NCBI RefSeq assembly: GCF_026342405.1
Contig: NZ_JAPEMU010000001.1
Location: forward strand, 6,510,001-6,574,000
Reading direction: 5' to 3'
Length of the DNA stretch: 64,000 bases
Source: Kitasatospora sp. NBC_00240
GTDB lineage: Bacteria > Actinomycetota > Actinomycetes > Streptomycetales > Streptomycetaceae
A model generated the notes under the pieces. That model made no database searches, was not told where the DNA came from, and saw nothing but the letters and a program-made list of their open reading frames with translations. Made by a program: the position numbers and the translations under genes. This document shows positions 1-8,443 of this stretch, piece after piece; position 1 is the first letter of the stretch, and the number at the start of each line of letters is the position of its first letter.

Positions 1-105
1 GACAATTTGTCACCAGGCCGTCACGCAGCCGTTCGTCTCAAAGGGTGAAAAAGTCCGTGGACGCGCTTCGGCCTCGGGAGGGCCTGGGTTACGCTGGTTC
101 ACATC

Positions 106-153
106 ATGCGTATCGGGCTGCTTCTTCTTAGCCGCCGCGGCGAGGGCCTGTAG
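106..153 (+). CDS. leuA leader peptide (15 aa)
   Basis: The ATG at 106 opens a 15-codon frame reading MRIGLLLLSRRGEGL and ending in TAG at 151-153. It has four consecutive leucine codons (CTG CTT CTT CTT, 118-129); CTT is a rare codon in a genome this GC-rich, so leucyl-tRNA shortage should stall a ribosome there. It lies 136 bases before the chosen leuA start and overlaps the 5' arm of a hairpin. Leucine-rich leaders before leuA are a known mode of attenuation in bacteria and have been predicted in actinobacteria. The peptide itself probably has no function beyond sensing leucine supply. Confidence 0.8.
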   Translation: MRIGLLLLSRRGEGL

Positions 154-219
154 TCCACTGAGGCCGGCTCCCTTGCCGCGGGGGACTGTGCTGTGCGCGT
201 ATGAACGCCAATCGCGGCA
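135..219 (+). promoter_or_regulatory. leuA: leuA attenuator: mutually exclusive RNA hairpins
   Basis: Bases 135-146 pair with 170-181 over 12 bp (one G-U), and the 5' arm lies inside the end of the leader peptide gene. Bases 174-180 can instead pair with 213-219 (TGCCGCG with CGCGGCA). The two structures share 174-180, so they exclude each other. A ribosome stalled on the leucine codons would cover part of the first 5' arm and favour the second pairing. A weaker stem, 231-236 with 248-253, lies closer to the leuA start. No U-run follows, so control could act at translation or on elongation; that choice is inference. Confidence 0.6.
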
Positions 220-289
220 GCAGCCGGCCCGTCGGGTGTCCACCACCCCCGACCAGCCCGCATCACACACGGAAGCCGAGAGTCACTCC

Positions 290-2086
290 ATGACCGAGCA
301 GAGCTCCGCCACGTCGATTCCCGCCGGGCGCGCCTTCATCGACCGCCCCACCCCGATCACCGCGAGCAGCGTCCAGCAGAAGCCCTCGGGTATGCCGTTC
401 GGCCGCTACGTACCGTTCGGCACCATCGACCTGCCGGACCGCACCTGGCCGAGCAAGGTGATCACGCAGGCGCCGCGCTGGCTCTCCACCGACCTGCGGG
501 ACGGCAACCAGGCGCTGATCGACCCGATGTCGCCGGCCCGCAAGCGCAAGATGTTCGACCTGCTGGTGAAGCTGGGCTACAAGGAGATCGAGGTCGGCTT
601 CCCGTCCTCCGGTGCCACCGACTTCGAGTTCGTCCGCTCGCTGATCAACGAGGGTGCGATCCCCGAGGACGTCACCATCTCGGTGCTGACCCAGGCCCGC
701 GAGGACCTGATCGAGCGCACGGTGGAGTCCCTGAAGGGTGCGCCGCGTGCCACCGTCCACCTGTACAACGCGACCTCCCCGCTGTTCCGCCGGGTGGTCT
801 TCAAGGGCAGCAAGGACGACATCAAGGGCATCGCCGTCGACGGCACCCGGCTGGTGATGGAGTACGCCGAGAAGATCCTGGGCGACGACACCGTCTTCGG
901 CTACGAGTACTCGCCGGAGATCTTCATCGACACCGAGCTGGACTTCGCACTGGAGGTCTGCGAGGCGGTGATGGACGTCTGGCAGCCCGGCGAGGGCCGC
1001 GAGATCATCCTGAACCTGCCGACCACGGTGGAGCGTTCCACGCCGAACGTCTACGCCGACAAGATCGAGTGGATGTCGCGGAACCTGACGCGCCGTGAGT
1101 TCGTGGCGCTGTCCACCCACCCCCACAACGACCGCGGCACCGGTGTCGCCTCCGCCGAGCTGGCCATCATGGCCGGCGCCGACCGGGTCGAGGGCTGCCT
1201 GTTCGGCCAGGGTGAGCGGACCGGCAACCTGGACCTGGTCAACGTCGGGATGAACCTGTTCTCGCAGGGTGTCGACCCGATGATCGACTTCTCCGACATC
1301 GACGAGATCCGCCGCACCGCCGAGTACTGCAACCAGATGGGCGTCCCCGAGCGCCACCCCTATGCCGGCGACCTGGTCTACACCTCGTTCTCCGGTTCGC
1401 ACCAGGACGCCATCAAGAAGGGCTTCGACGCCCTGGAGGCCGACGCCAAGGCGGCCGGCGTACCGGTCGGCGAGTACACCTGGGGCGTCCCGTACCTGCC
1501 GATCGACCCGAAGGACGTCGGCCGCAGCTACGAGGCGGTCATCCGGGTCAACAGCCAGTCCGGCAAGGGCGGCATCGCGTACGTCCTGAAGAACGACCAC
1601 AAGCTGGACCTGCCGCGCCGGATGCAGATCGAGTTCTCCAAGATCATCCAGACCAAGACCGACACCGAGGGCGGCGAGGTCACCCCGGCCGACATCTGGG
1701 CGGTCTTCCAGGACGAGTACCTGCCCACCCCGGACAACGCCTGGGGCCGGATCTCGCTGTCCGGCTCGCGCAGCCTGACCACCGAGGACGGCCGCGACGC
1801 ACTGACCACGCAGGCCCTGGTGGACGGTGTGGAGACCACGCTGACCGGTACCGGCAACGGCCCGGTCTCCGCCTTCGGCGACGCGCTGGCCGGCATCGGT
1901 GTGGACGTCCGGGTCCTGGACTACGCCGAGCACGCCCTGAGCGAGGGCGGCGACGCCCAGGCCGCGGCTTACGTCGAGTGCGCGGTGGACGGCAAGGTGC
2001 TGTGGGGCGTCGGGATCGACGGCAACACCGTGCTGGCCTCCCTGAAGGCGATGATCAGCGCGGTCAACCGCGCGCGGCGCGGGTAA
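290..2086 (+). CDS. leuA: 2-isopropylmalate synthase
   Basis: This enzyme condenses acetyl-CoA with 2-ketoisovalerate, the first committed step of leucine synthesis in the cytoplasm. From the ATG at 290 it is 598 aa, in the range of actinobacterial LeuA. The DRE-TIM family active-site motif RDGNQAL is at residues 70-76 and the metal-binding HPHNDRG motif lies near residue 279. A C-terminal LeuA allosteric domain, which binds leucine in this family, occupies roughly the last 150 residues. The frame is open further upstream to 173, but that start would lie inside the attenuator hairpin, so I prefer 290. The leucine-coding leader upstream implies control by leucine supply. Confidence 0.96.
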   Translation: MTEQSSATSIPAGRAFIDRPTPITASSVQQKPSGMPFGRYVPFGTIDLPDRTWPSKVITQAPRWLSTDLRDGNQALIDPMSPARKRKMFDLLVKLGYKEIEVGFPSSGATDFEFVRSLINEGAIPEDVTISVLTQAREDLIERTVESLKGAPRATVHLYNATSPLFRRVVFKGSKDDIKGIAVDGTRLVMEYAEKILGDDTVFGYEYSPEIFIDTELDFALEVCEAVMDVWQPGEGREIILNLPTTVERSTPNVYADKIEWMSRNLTRREFVALSTHPHNDRGTGVASAELAIMAGADRVEGCLFGQGERTGNLDLVNVGMNLFSQGVDPMIDFSDIDEIRRTAEYCNQMGVPERHPYAGDLVYTSFSGSHQDAIKKGFDALEADAKAAGVPVGEYTWGVPYLPIDPKDVGRSYEAVIRVNSQSGKGGIAYVLKNDHKLDLPRRMQIEFSKIIQTKTDTEGGEVTPADIWAVFQDEYLPTPDNAWGRISLSGSRSLTTEDGRDALTTQALVDGVETTLTGTGNGPVSAFGDALAGIGVDVRVLDYAEHALSEGGDAQAAAYVECAVDGKVLWGVGIDGNTVLASLKAMISAVNRARRG

Positions 2087-2115
2087 CCCGTAGGGCTGAA
2101 CTTCGCAGGACCCAG

Positions 2116-2139
2116 CGGGCCGCCCTCCGGGGCGGCCCG
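2116..2139 (+). terminator. leuA terminator hairpin
   Basis: A perfect 9-bp inverted repeat (CGGGCCGCC / GGCGGCCCG) with a 6-base loop starts 29 bases after the leuA stop. There is no U-run, as is usual for streptomycete terminators. Confidence 0.7.
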
Positions 2140-2236
2140 TTCGCGTTCCCGCCCCGCCCCGCCCCGGCCGCGCAGCGCAGTGACCGGCGGGAGGGAACAA
2201 CCGCGAGCGAGCCGAAGGGGCGCGCCGGTGCCGAAA

Positions 2237-2275
2237 TGGGGGCACCTCCCGGCCGGAGGCCGGGGGAGAGCGACG
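2237..2275 (+). repeat. Streptomyces-type intergenic inverted repeat
   Basis: A C-rich/G-rich imperfect hairpin (CTCCCGGCC, short loop, GGCCGGGGGAG, about 2246-2268) is followed by GAGAGC. It resembles the abundant intergenic palindromes of streptomycete genomes that read GGCAC-CTCCC...GGGGGAG. It lies in the 425-base gap between leuA and the TerB-like gene. The rest of that gap, beyond the leuA terminator, shows no recognisable gene. Confidence 0.4.
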
Positions 2276-2511
2276 GAGCGACGACCGTCGGTGCCGGACC
2301 GAAGCGCCCCGGAGGCGAGCCGAGCCCCATCAGGCTGTGTTCTGCGCCACATTTTTCTGCGTCGTAAGCCGTTCGGGGTACTGACACATGCCGGTAACCA
2401 TGGCAACATCGACCCACCGGAAATCCGGGGTCGGTGGGACGGCCACGGCGTCCGGTCGCGTGACCTGCCCATTGTTGTGCAGGCCGCCTGCCATGTCTGG
2501 GGAGTGGCGCC

Positions 2512-3174
2512 GTGACAGGGTTGTGGGGTGTCCGTCCTCGTTGGCGGACTGACGTTCTCGGTGACTTCTTCTGCCCAGGCTGCGGCGGGGACCGCAACTA
2601 CCGTCGGCAGCACGGCCGGCGGTGGCTGCGTCTCCTCGGCACACCGGTGCTCCCGCTGGGACCGGTGATCGGCAGCGTCCAGTGCACCACCTGCCACGGC
2701 CGGTACGGCGTCGAGAGCCTGGAACAGCTCACCGGCGTCCGCCTCTCGGCGATGCTCCGCGACGCCCAGTACACCGTCGCCCTGGCCCTCCTGGCGGCCG
2801 GCGGCACCGGCGGCCGCAGCGCCCGCGAGGCGGCCTGCGCGGTCGTCAAGGACGCCGGCTTCGAGGACTGCGGCGAGGCCCAGGTGCTCGCGGCACTGGC
2901 GGCGCTGTCCGGCCTCGGCGGCGAACTCCACCACGCGCACGGCCTGGCCGACGGCCTCGCCATCGAACTTCACGCGGCGCTCGAACCGCTCACCCCGCAC
3001 CTCGCCCAGCAGGGCCGCGAGCGACTGCTGCTGCAGGGCGCCTGGATCGCGCTGGCCGACGGCCGGTACCTGCCGCAGGAGCGCGAGGCGCTGGCCGAGG
3101 TGGGCCGGTGCCTGGGCCTCGGCGAGGAGCAGGTCGGCACCCTGCTGGAGGCGGCGACCCGCGCCGCGCACTGA
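2512..3174 (+). CDS. TerB-like protein with N-terminal zinc ribbon
   Basis: The product is 220 aa. An N-terminal zinc-ribbon-like region has two CxxC pairs (CPGC near residue 22, CTTC near residue 62). The rest is an alpha-helical domain resembling the TerB/DjlA tellurite-resistance fold, including an acidic helix followed by the segment LADGRYLPQEREAL typical of that domain. The GTG start at 2512 has GGAG seven bases upstream. TerB domains are associated with tellurite tolerance and metal or stress sensing, but the biochemical role of stand-alone copies is unclear. It sits alone between leuA and recO. The family assignment is by recognition of sequence pattern only. Confidence 0.75.
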   Translation: MTGLWGVRPRWRTDVLGDFFCPGCGGDRNYRRQHGRRWLRLLGTPVLPLGPVIGSVQCTTCHGRYGVESLEQLTGVRLSAMLRDAQYTVALALLAAGGTGGRSAREAACAVVKDAGFEDCGEAQVLAALAALSGLGGELHHAHGLADGLAIELHAALEPLTPHLAQQGRERLLLQGAWIALADGRYLPQEREALAEVGRCLGLGEEQVGTLLEAATRAAH

Positions 3175-3368
3175 GCCTCCGGGGCCTCCCCCCTGCCCCG
3201 GAGCAGGGCCCGACCTCCCCCCTCGGGCCCGTCGCGACCCGTACCGGCGGGTCCCCCCACGGACCCCGGTGCGGGATCACGGCTGCCGTCCGGCGGCCGG
3301 TGACCGTGGCCGCCCGGGTCGGCCGGAGCTCCGCCCGGAGTGCGCGGCCGGTACGCGAGAATGGGGGG
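3175..3368. other. intergenic, no gene recognised
   Basis: This is the first 194 bases of a 331-base stretch between the TerB-like gene and recO. The rest holds the candidate small upstream frame. I see no strong hairpin or promoter motif here that I would defend. Confidence 0.4.
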
Positions 3369-3509
3369 ATGCCCACTCTGTTCGACGGCCGCGCGTCCCT
3401 CGACGGCCCCCTGCCCCCGCAGCGTTCCGCGTCCTGTGCCGGCGTCGTGCCGCTCGGTGGCGCCGTGCTCCCCGGCGGGCCGGGGCGGACCGGCGGGGGC
3501 GCGGCATGA
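3369..3509 (+). CDS. possible small upstream ORF overlapping recO start
   Basis: A 46-codon frame starts with ATG at 3369, behind a G-rich run that could act as a ribosome-binding site. Its TGA (3507-3509) overlaps the recO ATG (3506) as ATGA, the arrangement of translationally coupled genes. The predicted peptide begins MPTLFDGRASLDG and ends in glycine and alanine, with no domain I recognise. It could equally be untranslated leader sequence. Confidence 0.35.
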   Translation: MPTLFDGRASLDGPLPPQRSASCAGVVPLGGAVLPGGPGRTGGGAA

Positions 3510-4252
3510 GCCTGTTCCGCGACGACGGTGTCGTGCTCCGGGCGCAGAAGCTCGGCGAGGCCGACCGGATCATCACCCTGCTCACCCGGCGGCACGGCAA
3601 GGTCCGCGCCGTCGCGCGCGGGGTGCGCAAGACCAAGTCCAAGTTCGGTGCCCGGCTGGAGCCGTTCTCGCACGTGGACGTGCAGTTCTTCAGCCGCGGC
3701 AGCGACCTGATCGGCCGTGGCCTGCCGCTCTGCACCCAGGTGGAGACGATCGCGCCGTACGGCGGCCCGATCGTCGCCGACTACGGCCGCTACACCTCGG
3801 GGACGGCGATGCTGGAGACGGCGGAACGTTTCGCCGAGAACGAGGGCGAGCCGGCCGTCCAGCAGTACCTGCTGCTGGTGGGCGGACTGCGGACGCTCGC
3901 CGCCGGGCAGCACGAGTCGCACCTGGTGCTGGACGCGTTCCTGCTGCGCTCGCTCGCCGTCAACGGGTACGGCGCGAGCTTCACCAACTGCGCGAAGTGC
4001 GGACTCGAAGGGCCCAACCGGTTCTTCTCGCTCCAGGCCGGCGGAGTGCTCTGCGGGGACTGCCGGGTGCCTGGCTGTGCCGTACCCTCCCCTGAGACAC
4101 TGGTACTGCTCGGCTCACTGCTGTCAGGGGACTGGCAGACGGCCGACGCCTGCGAGCCGCGGTACTGGCGGGAGGGCAGCGGTCTGGTCGCGGCCTATCT
4201 GCAGTGGCACCTGGAGCGGGGAATCCGCTCGATGAGATACGTGGAGAAGTAA
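3506..4252 (+). CDS. recO: DNA repair protein RecO
   Basis: RecO loads RecA onto SSB-coated single-stranded DNA with RecR in the RecFOR recombination-repair pathway. The product is 248 aa, normal for the family. It has the N-terminal OB-fold segment (LFRDDGVVLRAQKLGEADRI) and a C-terminal zinc module with four cysteines (CAKC near 162, CGDC near 183). The ATG at 3506 matches the usual RecO N-terminus. uppS begins two bases after its stop, so the two genes form an operon, as in other streptomycetes. Confidence 0.95.
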   Translation: MSLFRDDGVVLRAQKLGEADRIITLLTRRHGKVRAVARGVRKTKSKFGARLEPFSHVDVQFFSRGSDLIGRGLPLCTQVETIAPYGGPIVADYGRYTSGTAMLETAERFAENEGEPAVQQYLLLVGGLRTLAAGQHESHLVLDAFLLRSLAVNGYGASFTNCAKCGLEGPNRFFSLQAGGVLCGDCRVPGCAVPSPETLVLLGSLLSGDWQTADACEPRYWREGSGLVAAYLQWHLERGIRSMRYVEK

Positions 4253-4254
4253 GC

Positions 4255-5103
4255 ATGGCAGCGCGACGACTCTTCGGCGGCAGCAAGCAGCGGGAGTACC
4301 TCCCCCCGACCCCGCACCCGAGCGGCGCCCGGCCGCCGAAGATCCCGGGTGAGCTGGTGCCGGGCCACGTCGCCATCGTGATGGACGGGAACGGCCGCTG
4401 GGCCAAGGAGCGCGGGCTGCCCCGCACCGAGGGCCACAAGGTCGGCGAGAGCGTCGTGCTCGACGTGCTCAAGGGCGCCATCGAGCTGGGCGTGAAGAAC
4501 ATCTCGCTCTATGCCTTCTCCACCGAGAACTGGAAGCGGTCCCCGGAGGAGGTGAAGTTCCTGATGAACTTCAACCGGGACGTCATCCACCGCCGCCGCG
4601 ACGAGATGGACGCGATGGGCGTGCGGGTCCGCTGGGCCGGTCGGATGCCCAAGCTCTGGAAGAGCGTGGTGCAGGAGCTGCAGGTCGCCGAGGAGCAGAC
4701 CAAGGACAACGACGCCGTGACGCTCTACATGTGCGTCAACTACGGCGGCCGGGCCGAGGTCGCGGACGCGGCGGCGGCCATCGCGGCCGACGTCGCGGCC
4801 GGCCGGCTGGACCCGAAGAAGGTCAACGAGAAGACCGTCGCCAAGTACATGTACCACCCGGACATGCCGGACGTGGACCTCTTCCTGCGCCCCAGCGGCG
4901 AGCAGCGCACCTCCAACTTCCTGCTCTGGCAGTCCGCCTACGCCGAGTTCGTGTTCCAGGACGTGCTCTGGCCGGACTTCGACCGCCGCGACCTGTGGCG
5001 GGCCTGCGAGCAGTACGCGATGCGCGACCGCCGGTTCGGCGGCGCGCTGCCCAACGAGGTCCAGGCGGAGGCGGTCTCCGCCGAGGTGCCGCCGCAGCGC
5101 TGA
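4255..5103 (+). CDS. uppS: isoprenyl (undecaprenyl-type) diphosphate synthase
   Basis: This cis-prenyltransferase elongates an allylic diphosphate with isopentenyl diphosphate to make the polyprenyl carrier lipid used in cell-wall synthesis. The product is 282 aa. The catalytic motif VMDGNGRWA lies near residues 42-50 and the conserved RPSGEQRTSNFLLWQ near residue 212. The longer N-terminus (about 30 residues, basic) is usual in actinobacteria. The ATG at 4255 has GGAGAAG, in the end of recO, as ribosome-binding site. A strong hairpin follows the gene. Confidence 0.95.
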   Translation: MAARRLFGGSKQREYLPPTPHPSGARPPKIPGELVPGHVAIVMDGNGRWAKERGLPRTEGHKVGESVVLDVLKGAIELGVKNISLYAFSTENWKRSPEEVKFLMNFNRDVIHRRRDEMDAMGVRVRWAGRMPKLWKSVVQELQVAEEQTKDNDAVTLYMCVNYGGRAEVADAAAAIAADVAAGRLDPKKVNEKTVAKYMYHPDMPDVDLFLRPSGEQRTSNFLLWQSAYAEFVFQDVLWPDFDRRDLWRACEQYAMRDRRFGGALPNEVQAEAVSAEVPPQR

Positions 5104-5119
5104 GCCTGCCGGTCGTGCG

Positions 5120-5150
5120 GAAGGGCCCGTGGGATTCCCACGGGCCCTTC
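5120..5150. terminator. bidirectional terminator between uppS and zur
   Basis: A perfect 14-bp inverted repeat (5120-5133 with 5137-5150) with a 3-base loop lies between two convergent genes. It begins 17 bases after uppS and ends 61 bases before the zur stop codon on the other strand. Confidence 0.85.
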
Positions 5151-5210
5151 GGTGTTTCCGGCGTTCTCCGCCTGCTCGGCGAGGTCGGCCCGTTCGGGGC
5201 GGCCGGCCGG

Positions 5211-5621
5211 TCAGGCCTTGGCGGCGCAGTCCGCGCAGGTGCCGAAGATCTCCAGCGTGTGCGCGATGTCGCTGAAGCCGTGCTCGGCGGCGACCGCGTT
5301 GGCCCAGCGCTCGACCGCCGGGCCCTCGACCTCGACGGTGGCTCCGCAGTGACGGCACACCAGGTGGTGGTGGTGCCCGCTGCTGCAGCGCCGGTAGACG
5401 GCCTCGCCGTCGGCGGTGCGCAGCACGTCGACCTCGCCGGCGTCGGCGAGCGACTGCAGGGTGCGGTACACGGTGGTCAGGCCGACCGAGTCACCCCGGT
5501 GCTTGAGCATGTCGTGCAGTTCCTGCGCGCTGCGGAAGTCCTCGATCTCGTCCAGGGCCGCCGAGACGGCGGCTCGCTGCCGGGTCGATCGGGCGCGCGG
5601 CGTCGGGCCTGCGGTGGTCAC
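5211..5621 (-). CDS. zur: zinc uptake regulator, Fur family
   Basis: Zur represses zinc-import genes when zinc is abundant. The product is 136 aa, normal for a Fur protein. It has a winged-helix N-terminal domain (GLTTVYRTLQSL, residues 48-59), a histidine cluster HHHH at 83-86 and two structural CxxC pairs (CRHC 89-92, CADC 129-132). The GTG start at 5621 is preceded by AGGAGG. It is the last gene of znuA-znuC-znuB-zur, 35 bases after znuB. Two Zur-box sequences upstream of znuA suggest the operon, and so zur itself, is autoregulated. Gene order matches the characterised Streptomyces zur locus. Confidence 0.93.
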   Translation of the reverse strand: MTTAGPTPRARSTRQRAAVSAALDEIEDFRSAQELHDMLKHRGDSVGLTTVYRTLQSLADAGEVDVLRTADGEAVYRRCSSGHHHHLVCRHCGATVEVEGPAVERWANAVAAEHGFSDIAHTLEIFGTCADCAAKA

Positions 5622-5656
5622 CGTGGGTCCTCCTGGGAGTGGGGGCATCTCGCACC

Positions 5657-6592
5657 TCATTGTGCCAGCCCCGCTCCGCTCGTCGGGCCGCTCTGCGCGC
5701 AGGCGTTCGCGTCGGCCGCGCCCTGGCCCGGCAGCCGTACGTCGCAGACCTCGGGGCCGCGGTCGGCCGGGGCCCGGTGGCGGCGCCGGGCGAGCGGCCC
5801 GGACAGGGCGCTGAACAGGGCGAAGACCACGATCGCGAGTAGCACGATGGCCGGGCCGGAGGGGACGTCGGCCTGGTAGGAGCCGGTCACGCCGGCCAGC
5901 GAGACCACCACGCCGAGGGCGATGGCGGCGGCCTGGGTGGCGGCGAAGGAGCGGGTGAGCTGCTGGGCGGCGACCACCGGGACCACCATCAGGGCGCTGA
6001 CCAGGAGCAGGCCGACCACCCGCATCGCCACGGTGACCGTGACCGCGGCCATCACCGCGAGCAGCAGGTTCAGCAGGCGGACCGGCAGGCCGGTGACCCG
6101 GGCGAACTCCTCGTCCTGGCAGATGGCGAAGAGCTGGCGGCGCAGGCCGACGGTGACGGCGATGACGACCGCGCCGAGGATCGCGATGGTGAGCAGGTCG
6201 GCGGGGGCGACGGTGAGGATGGAGCCCCAGAGGTAGCTCTCCAGGCTGCCGGAGCCGGCCTGGGCGGAGAGCGAGACGAGCAGCTTTCCGCAGGCCATGC
6301 CGCCGTAGAAGAGCATCGCCAGGGCGATGTCGCCGCGCTGGTTGCCGCGCGAGCGGACCAGCTCCATGACGACCGCGCCGAGCACGCAGACCAGGACGGC
6401 CATCCAGACCGGGCTGGTCCGGAAGATGAAGCCGAGCCCGACGCCGGTCATCGCGACGTGTCCCATGCCGTCGCCCAGCAGGGCCTGGCGCCGCTGTACC
6501 AGGTAGATCCCGACGGCGGGCGCGGTCACGCCGACCAGGACGGCGGCGAGCAGGGCCCGCTGCATGAAGTCGTAGGAGAGCATCTCGGTCAT
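5657..6592 (-). CDS. znuB: zinc ABC transporter permease
   Basis: This membrane subunit of the zinc importer has 311 aa and about eight or nine hydrophobic segments, with the ABC-3 family pattern (GDGMGHVAMTGVGLGF near residue 40, then SYLWGSILTV). It partners the ATPase ZnuC and the binding protein ZnuA. Its ATG at 6592 overlaps the znuC stop as ATGA, so the two are translationally coupled. The C-terminus is a hydrophilic tail rich in alanine and glycine. Confidence 0.93.
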   Translation of the reverse strand: MTEMLSYDFMQRALLAAVLVGVTAPAVGIYLVQRRQALLGDGMGHVAMTGVGLGFIFRTSPVWMAVLVCVLGAVVMELVRSRGNQRGDIALAMLFYGGMACGKLLVSLSAQAGSGSLESYLWGSILTVAPADLLTIAILGAVVIAVTVGLRRQLFAICQDEEFARVTGLPVRLLNLLLAVMAAVTVTVAMRVVGLLLVSALMVVPVVAAQQLTRSFAATQAAAIALGVVVSLAGVTGSYQADVPSGPAIVLLAIVVFALFSALSGPLARRRHRAPADRGPEVCDVRLPGQGAADANACAQSGPTSGAGLAQ

Positions 6593-7464
6593 GCCGGCAG
6601 CCTCGGGGTGGTCGTCAGGCCGGTACTGGTCAGGCCGGTGGTCGTCAGGTGGTGGTCGTCCGCGTGCGGGTGGACGTGGTCGTGGCCGGGCAGCGCGTGC
6701 AGGCCGGTGTTCGGCACCGGCGGGCCGTCGTGGGCGACGCAGCCGTCCCGGAGCAGCACGACCCGGTCGATGAGCGGCTCCAGCGGCCCCAGTTCGTGCA
6801 GCACGAGCAGGACGGCGGTGCCGCGGGCGACCTCGCTGCGCAGGGTGTCGGCGAGCACCTGCTGGCTGGCGGCGTCCACGCCGGCCATCGGCTCGTCCAT
6901 GATCAGCAGGTCGGGGGAGCCGACCAGGGCGCGGGCGATCAGCACCCGCTGCTGCTGCCCGCCGGAGAGGTCGGCGACGCCGTCGCGGGCGCGGTCGAGC
7001 ATGCCGACGGCGTGCAGCGCGCGGTCGACCGCCTCGCGGTCCTTGCGGCGGAAGGGCAGCAGCCGGTGCTGGGGGAGCCGGCCGGTGGAGACCACCTCGC
7101 GGACGGTGGCGGGCACCCCGCCGGCGGCGGTGGTGCGCTGCGGGACGTAGCCGATCCGGTGCCACTGCCGGAACTTGGCGTACGGGGTGCCGAACAGCTC
7201 CAGGGTGCCGCGCTCCAGCGGGACGGCGCCGATCACGCTCTTCACGGTGGTGGACTTGCCCGAGCCGTTGGCGCCGAGCAGGGCGACCACCTCGCCGGGC
7301 CGGACGGCGAGGTCCACGCCGCGCAGCACGGGCCGGCCGCCGAGCGAGGCGACGGCGCCGGTGAGCCGGACGACCGCGGGGGCGGCCGCCACCGGGGTGC
7401 CGGGGAGCCGCGCCGGGTCGGGGTCCGTCGGGGGTGTGACGTCCTTCGCGGTGTTCTGGAGCAT
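6589..7464 (-). CDS. znuC: zinc ABC transporter ATP-binding protein
   Basis: ZnuC is the ATPase of the zinc importer. In 291 aa it shows Walker A GANGSGKST (64-72), signature LSGGQQQRV (165-173), Walker B LLIMDEP (185-191) and the switch histidine in LVLHEL. An unusual C-terminal tail rich in histidine (HDHVHPHADDHH, near 262-273) could bind zinc at the cytoplasmic face; that role is inference. The first 30 residues, before the ABC domain, are proline-rich. It begins 16 bases after znuA. Confidence 0.93.
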   Translation of the reverse strand: MLQNTAKDVTPPTDPDPARLPGTPVAAAPAVVRLTGAVASLGGRPVLRGVDLAVRPGEVVALLGANGSGKSTTVKSVIGAVPLERGTLELFGTPYAKFRQWHRIGYVPQRTTAAGGVPATVREVVSTGRLPQHRLLPFRRKDREAVDRALHAVGMLDRARDGVADLSGGQQQRVLIARALVGSPDLLIMDEPMAGVDAASQQVLADTLRSEVARGTAVLLVLHELGPLEPLIDRVVLLRDGCVAHDGPPVPNTGLHALPGHDHVHPHADDHHLTTTGLTSTGLTTTPRLPA

Positions 7465-7480
7465 GGGCTGTGGTGTCCCG

Positions 7481-8443
7481 TCAGCTGGTGGCGCCGAGCG
7501 CGGCCTGCAGGTTGGTGAGGTTCTGCTTCATGATCGTCAGGTAGTCGTCGGCCGCCGCGCCGCCGGTGGGGGGCTTGATCCCTTCGAGCGGGTCGAGGAC
7601 GGCGGTCTTCAGACCGAGGTCCTTGGCGACGGTGTCGGCGAGCTTGGGGCTGACCAGGGTCTCGAAGAAGATGGTGGTGGCGCCGTTCTCCCTGGCGGCC
7701 TTCTGGACCGCGGCGAGCCGGGCGGGGGTGGGCTCGGCCTCGGGGTCGACGCCGTTGATGGCCACCTGGGTCAGGCCGTAGTGCTCGGCGAGGTAGCCGA
7801 AGGCGGCGTGGCTGGTGACGAAGGTCCTGCTCGTCGCGCCGCGCAGACCGTCCTGGAACTGCTGGTCCAGCGCGCCGAGCCTGTTCACCAGGTCGTCGGT
7901 GTTCCGGGCGTACTCGGCGGCGTGCTCGGGGTCGGCCTTGGCGAACTCGGCGCCGACGCTCCTGGCGACCGCCGCGTAGCGGGTCGGGTCGAGCCAGATG
8001 TGCGGGTCGCCGGCGGGGCCCTCGTGGTGGTGGTCCGTGCCCTCCTCGGTGCCTTCGTCGAGGTGGTGGTCGACCAGCGGGCTGGCGGCGGCGGCGTCCA
8101 CCAGGTGCTTGCTCCGGGACTGGCCGACGGCCTGGTCGACGGTGGGCTGCAGGCCCTTGAGGTAGAGGACGGCGTCGGCCTTCTGGACCGCGCCGACCTG
8201 CTTGGCGGTGAGCTCCAGCTCGTGCGGCTCGACGCCGGCGGCGGTCAGGTCGGTGATCCGCACGTGCTCGCCGCCGATCTGCGCGGCGAGGAACTCCATC
8301 GGGTAGAAGGAGGCGATGACGTCCAGCTTGCCGTCCGAGCCCTTGGCGCTGCTGGTCCCGCCGCAGGCGGACAGGGCGAGTGCGCCGATCACGGCCGTGG
8401 TGGCCAGGGCTATGGAGCGGGGGGCGCGTCGGAGGATCATCAT
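7481..8443 (-). CDS. znuA: zinc ABC transporter substrate-binding lipoprotein
   Basis: ZnuA captures zinc outside the cell and delivers it to ZnuB. From the ATG at 8443 it has 320 aa. A signal peptide starting MMILRR ends in the lipobox LSAC. The cluster A-I metal-binding domain follows, with a histidine/acid-rich loop (HHLDEGTEEGTDHHH) characteristic of zinc-specific members. In-frame ATGs at 8452 and 8458 exist, but either would place a Zur box inside the coding region and none has a better ribosome-binding site. The start is therefore uncertain by up to five codons. Confidence 0.93.
   Translation of the reverse strand: MMILRRAPRSIALATTAVIGALALSACGGTSSAKGSDGKLDVIASFYPMEFLAAQIGGEHVRITDLTAAGVEPHELELTAKQVGAVQKADAVLYLKGLQPTVDQAVGQSRSKHLVDAAAASPLVDHHLDEGTEEGTDHHHEGPAGDPHIWLDPTRYAAVARSVGAEFAKADPEHAAEYARNTDDLVNRLGALDQQFQDGLRGATSRTFVTSHAAFGYLAEHYGLTQVAINGVDPEAEPTPARLAAVQKAARENGATTIFFETLVSPKLADTVAKDLGLKTAVLDPLEGIKPPTGGAAADDYLTIMKQNLTNLQAALGATS

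Noticed and set aside
263..2245. Long - strand reading frame opposite leuA
   Set aside because: It is antisense to a strongly supported gene, rich in His/Arg/Val from the complement of coding codons, and has no family resemblance.
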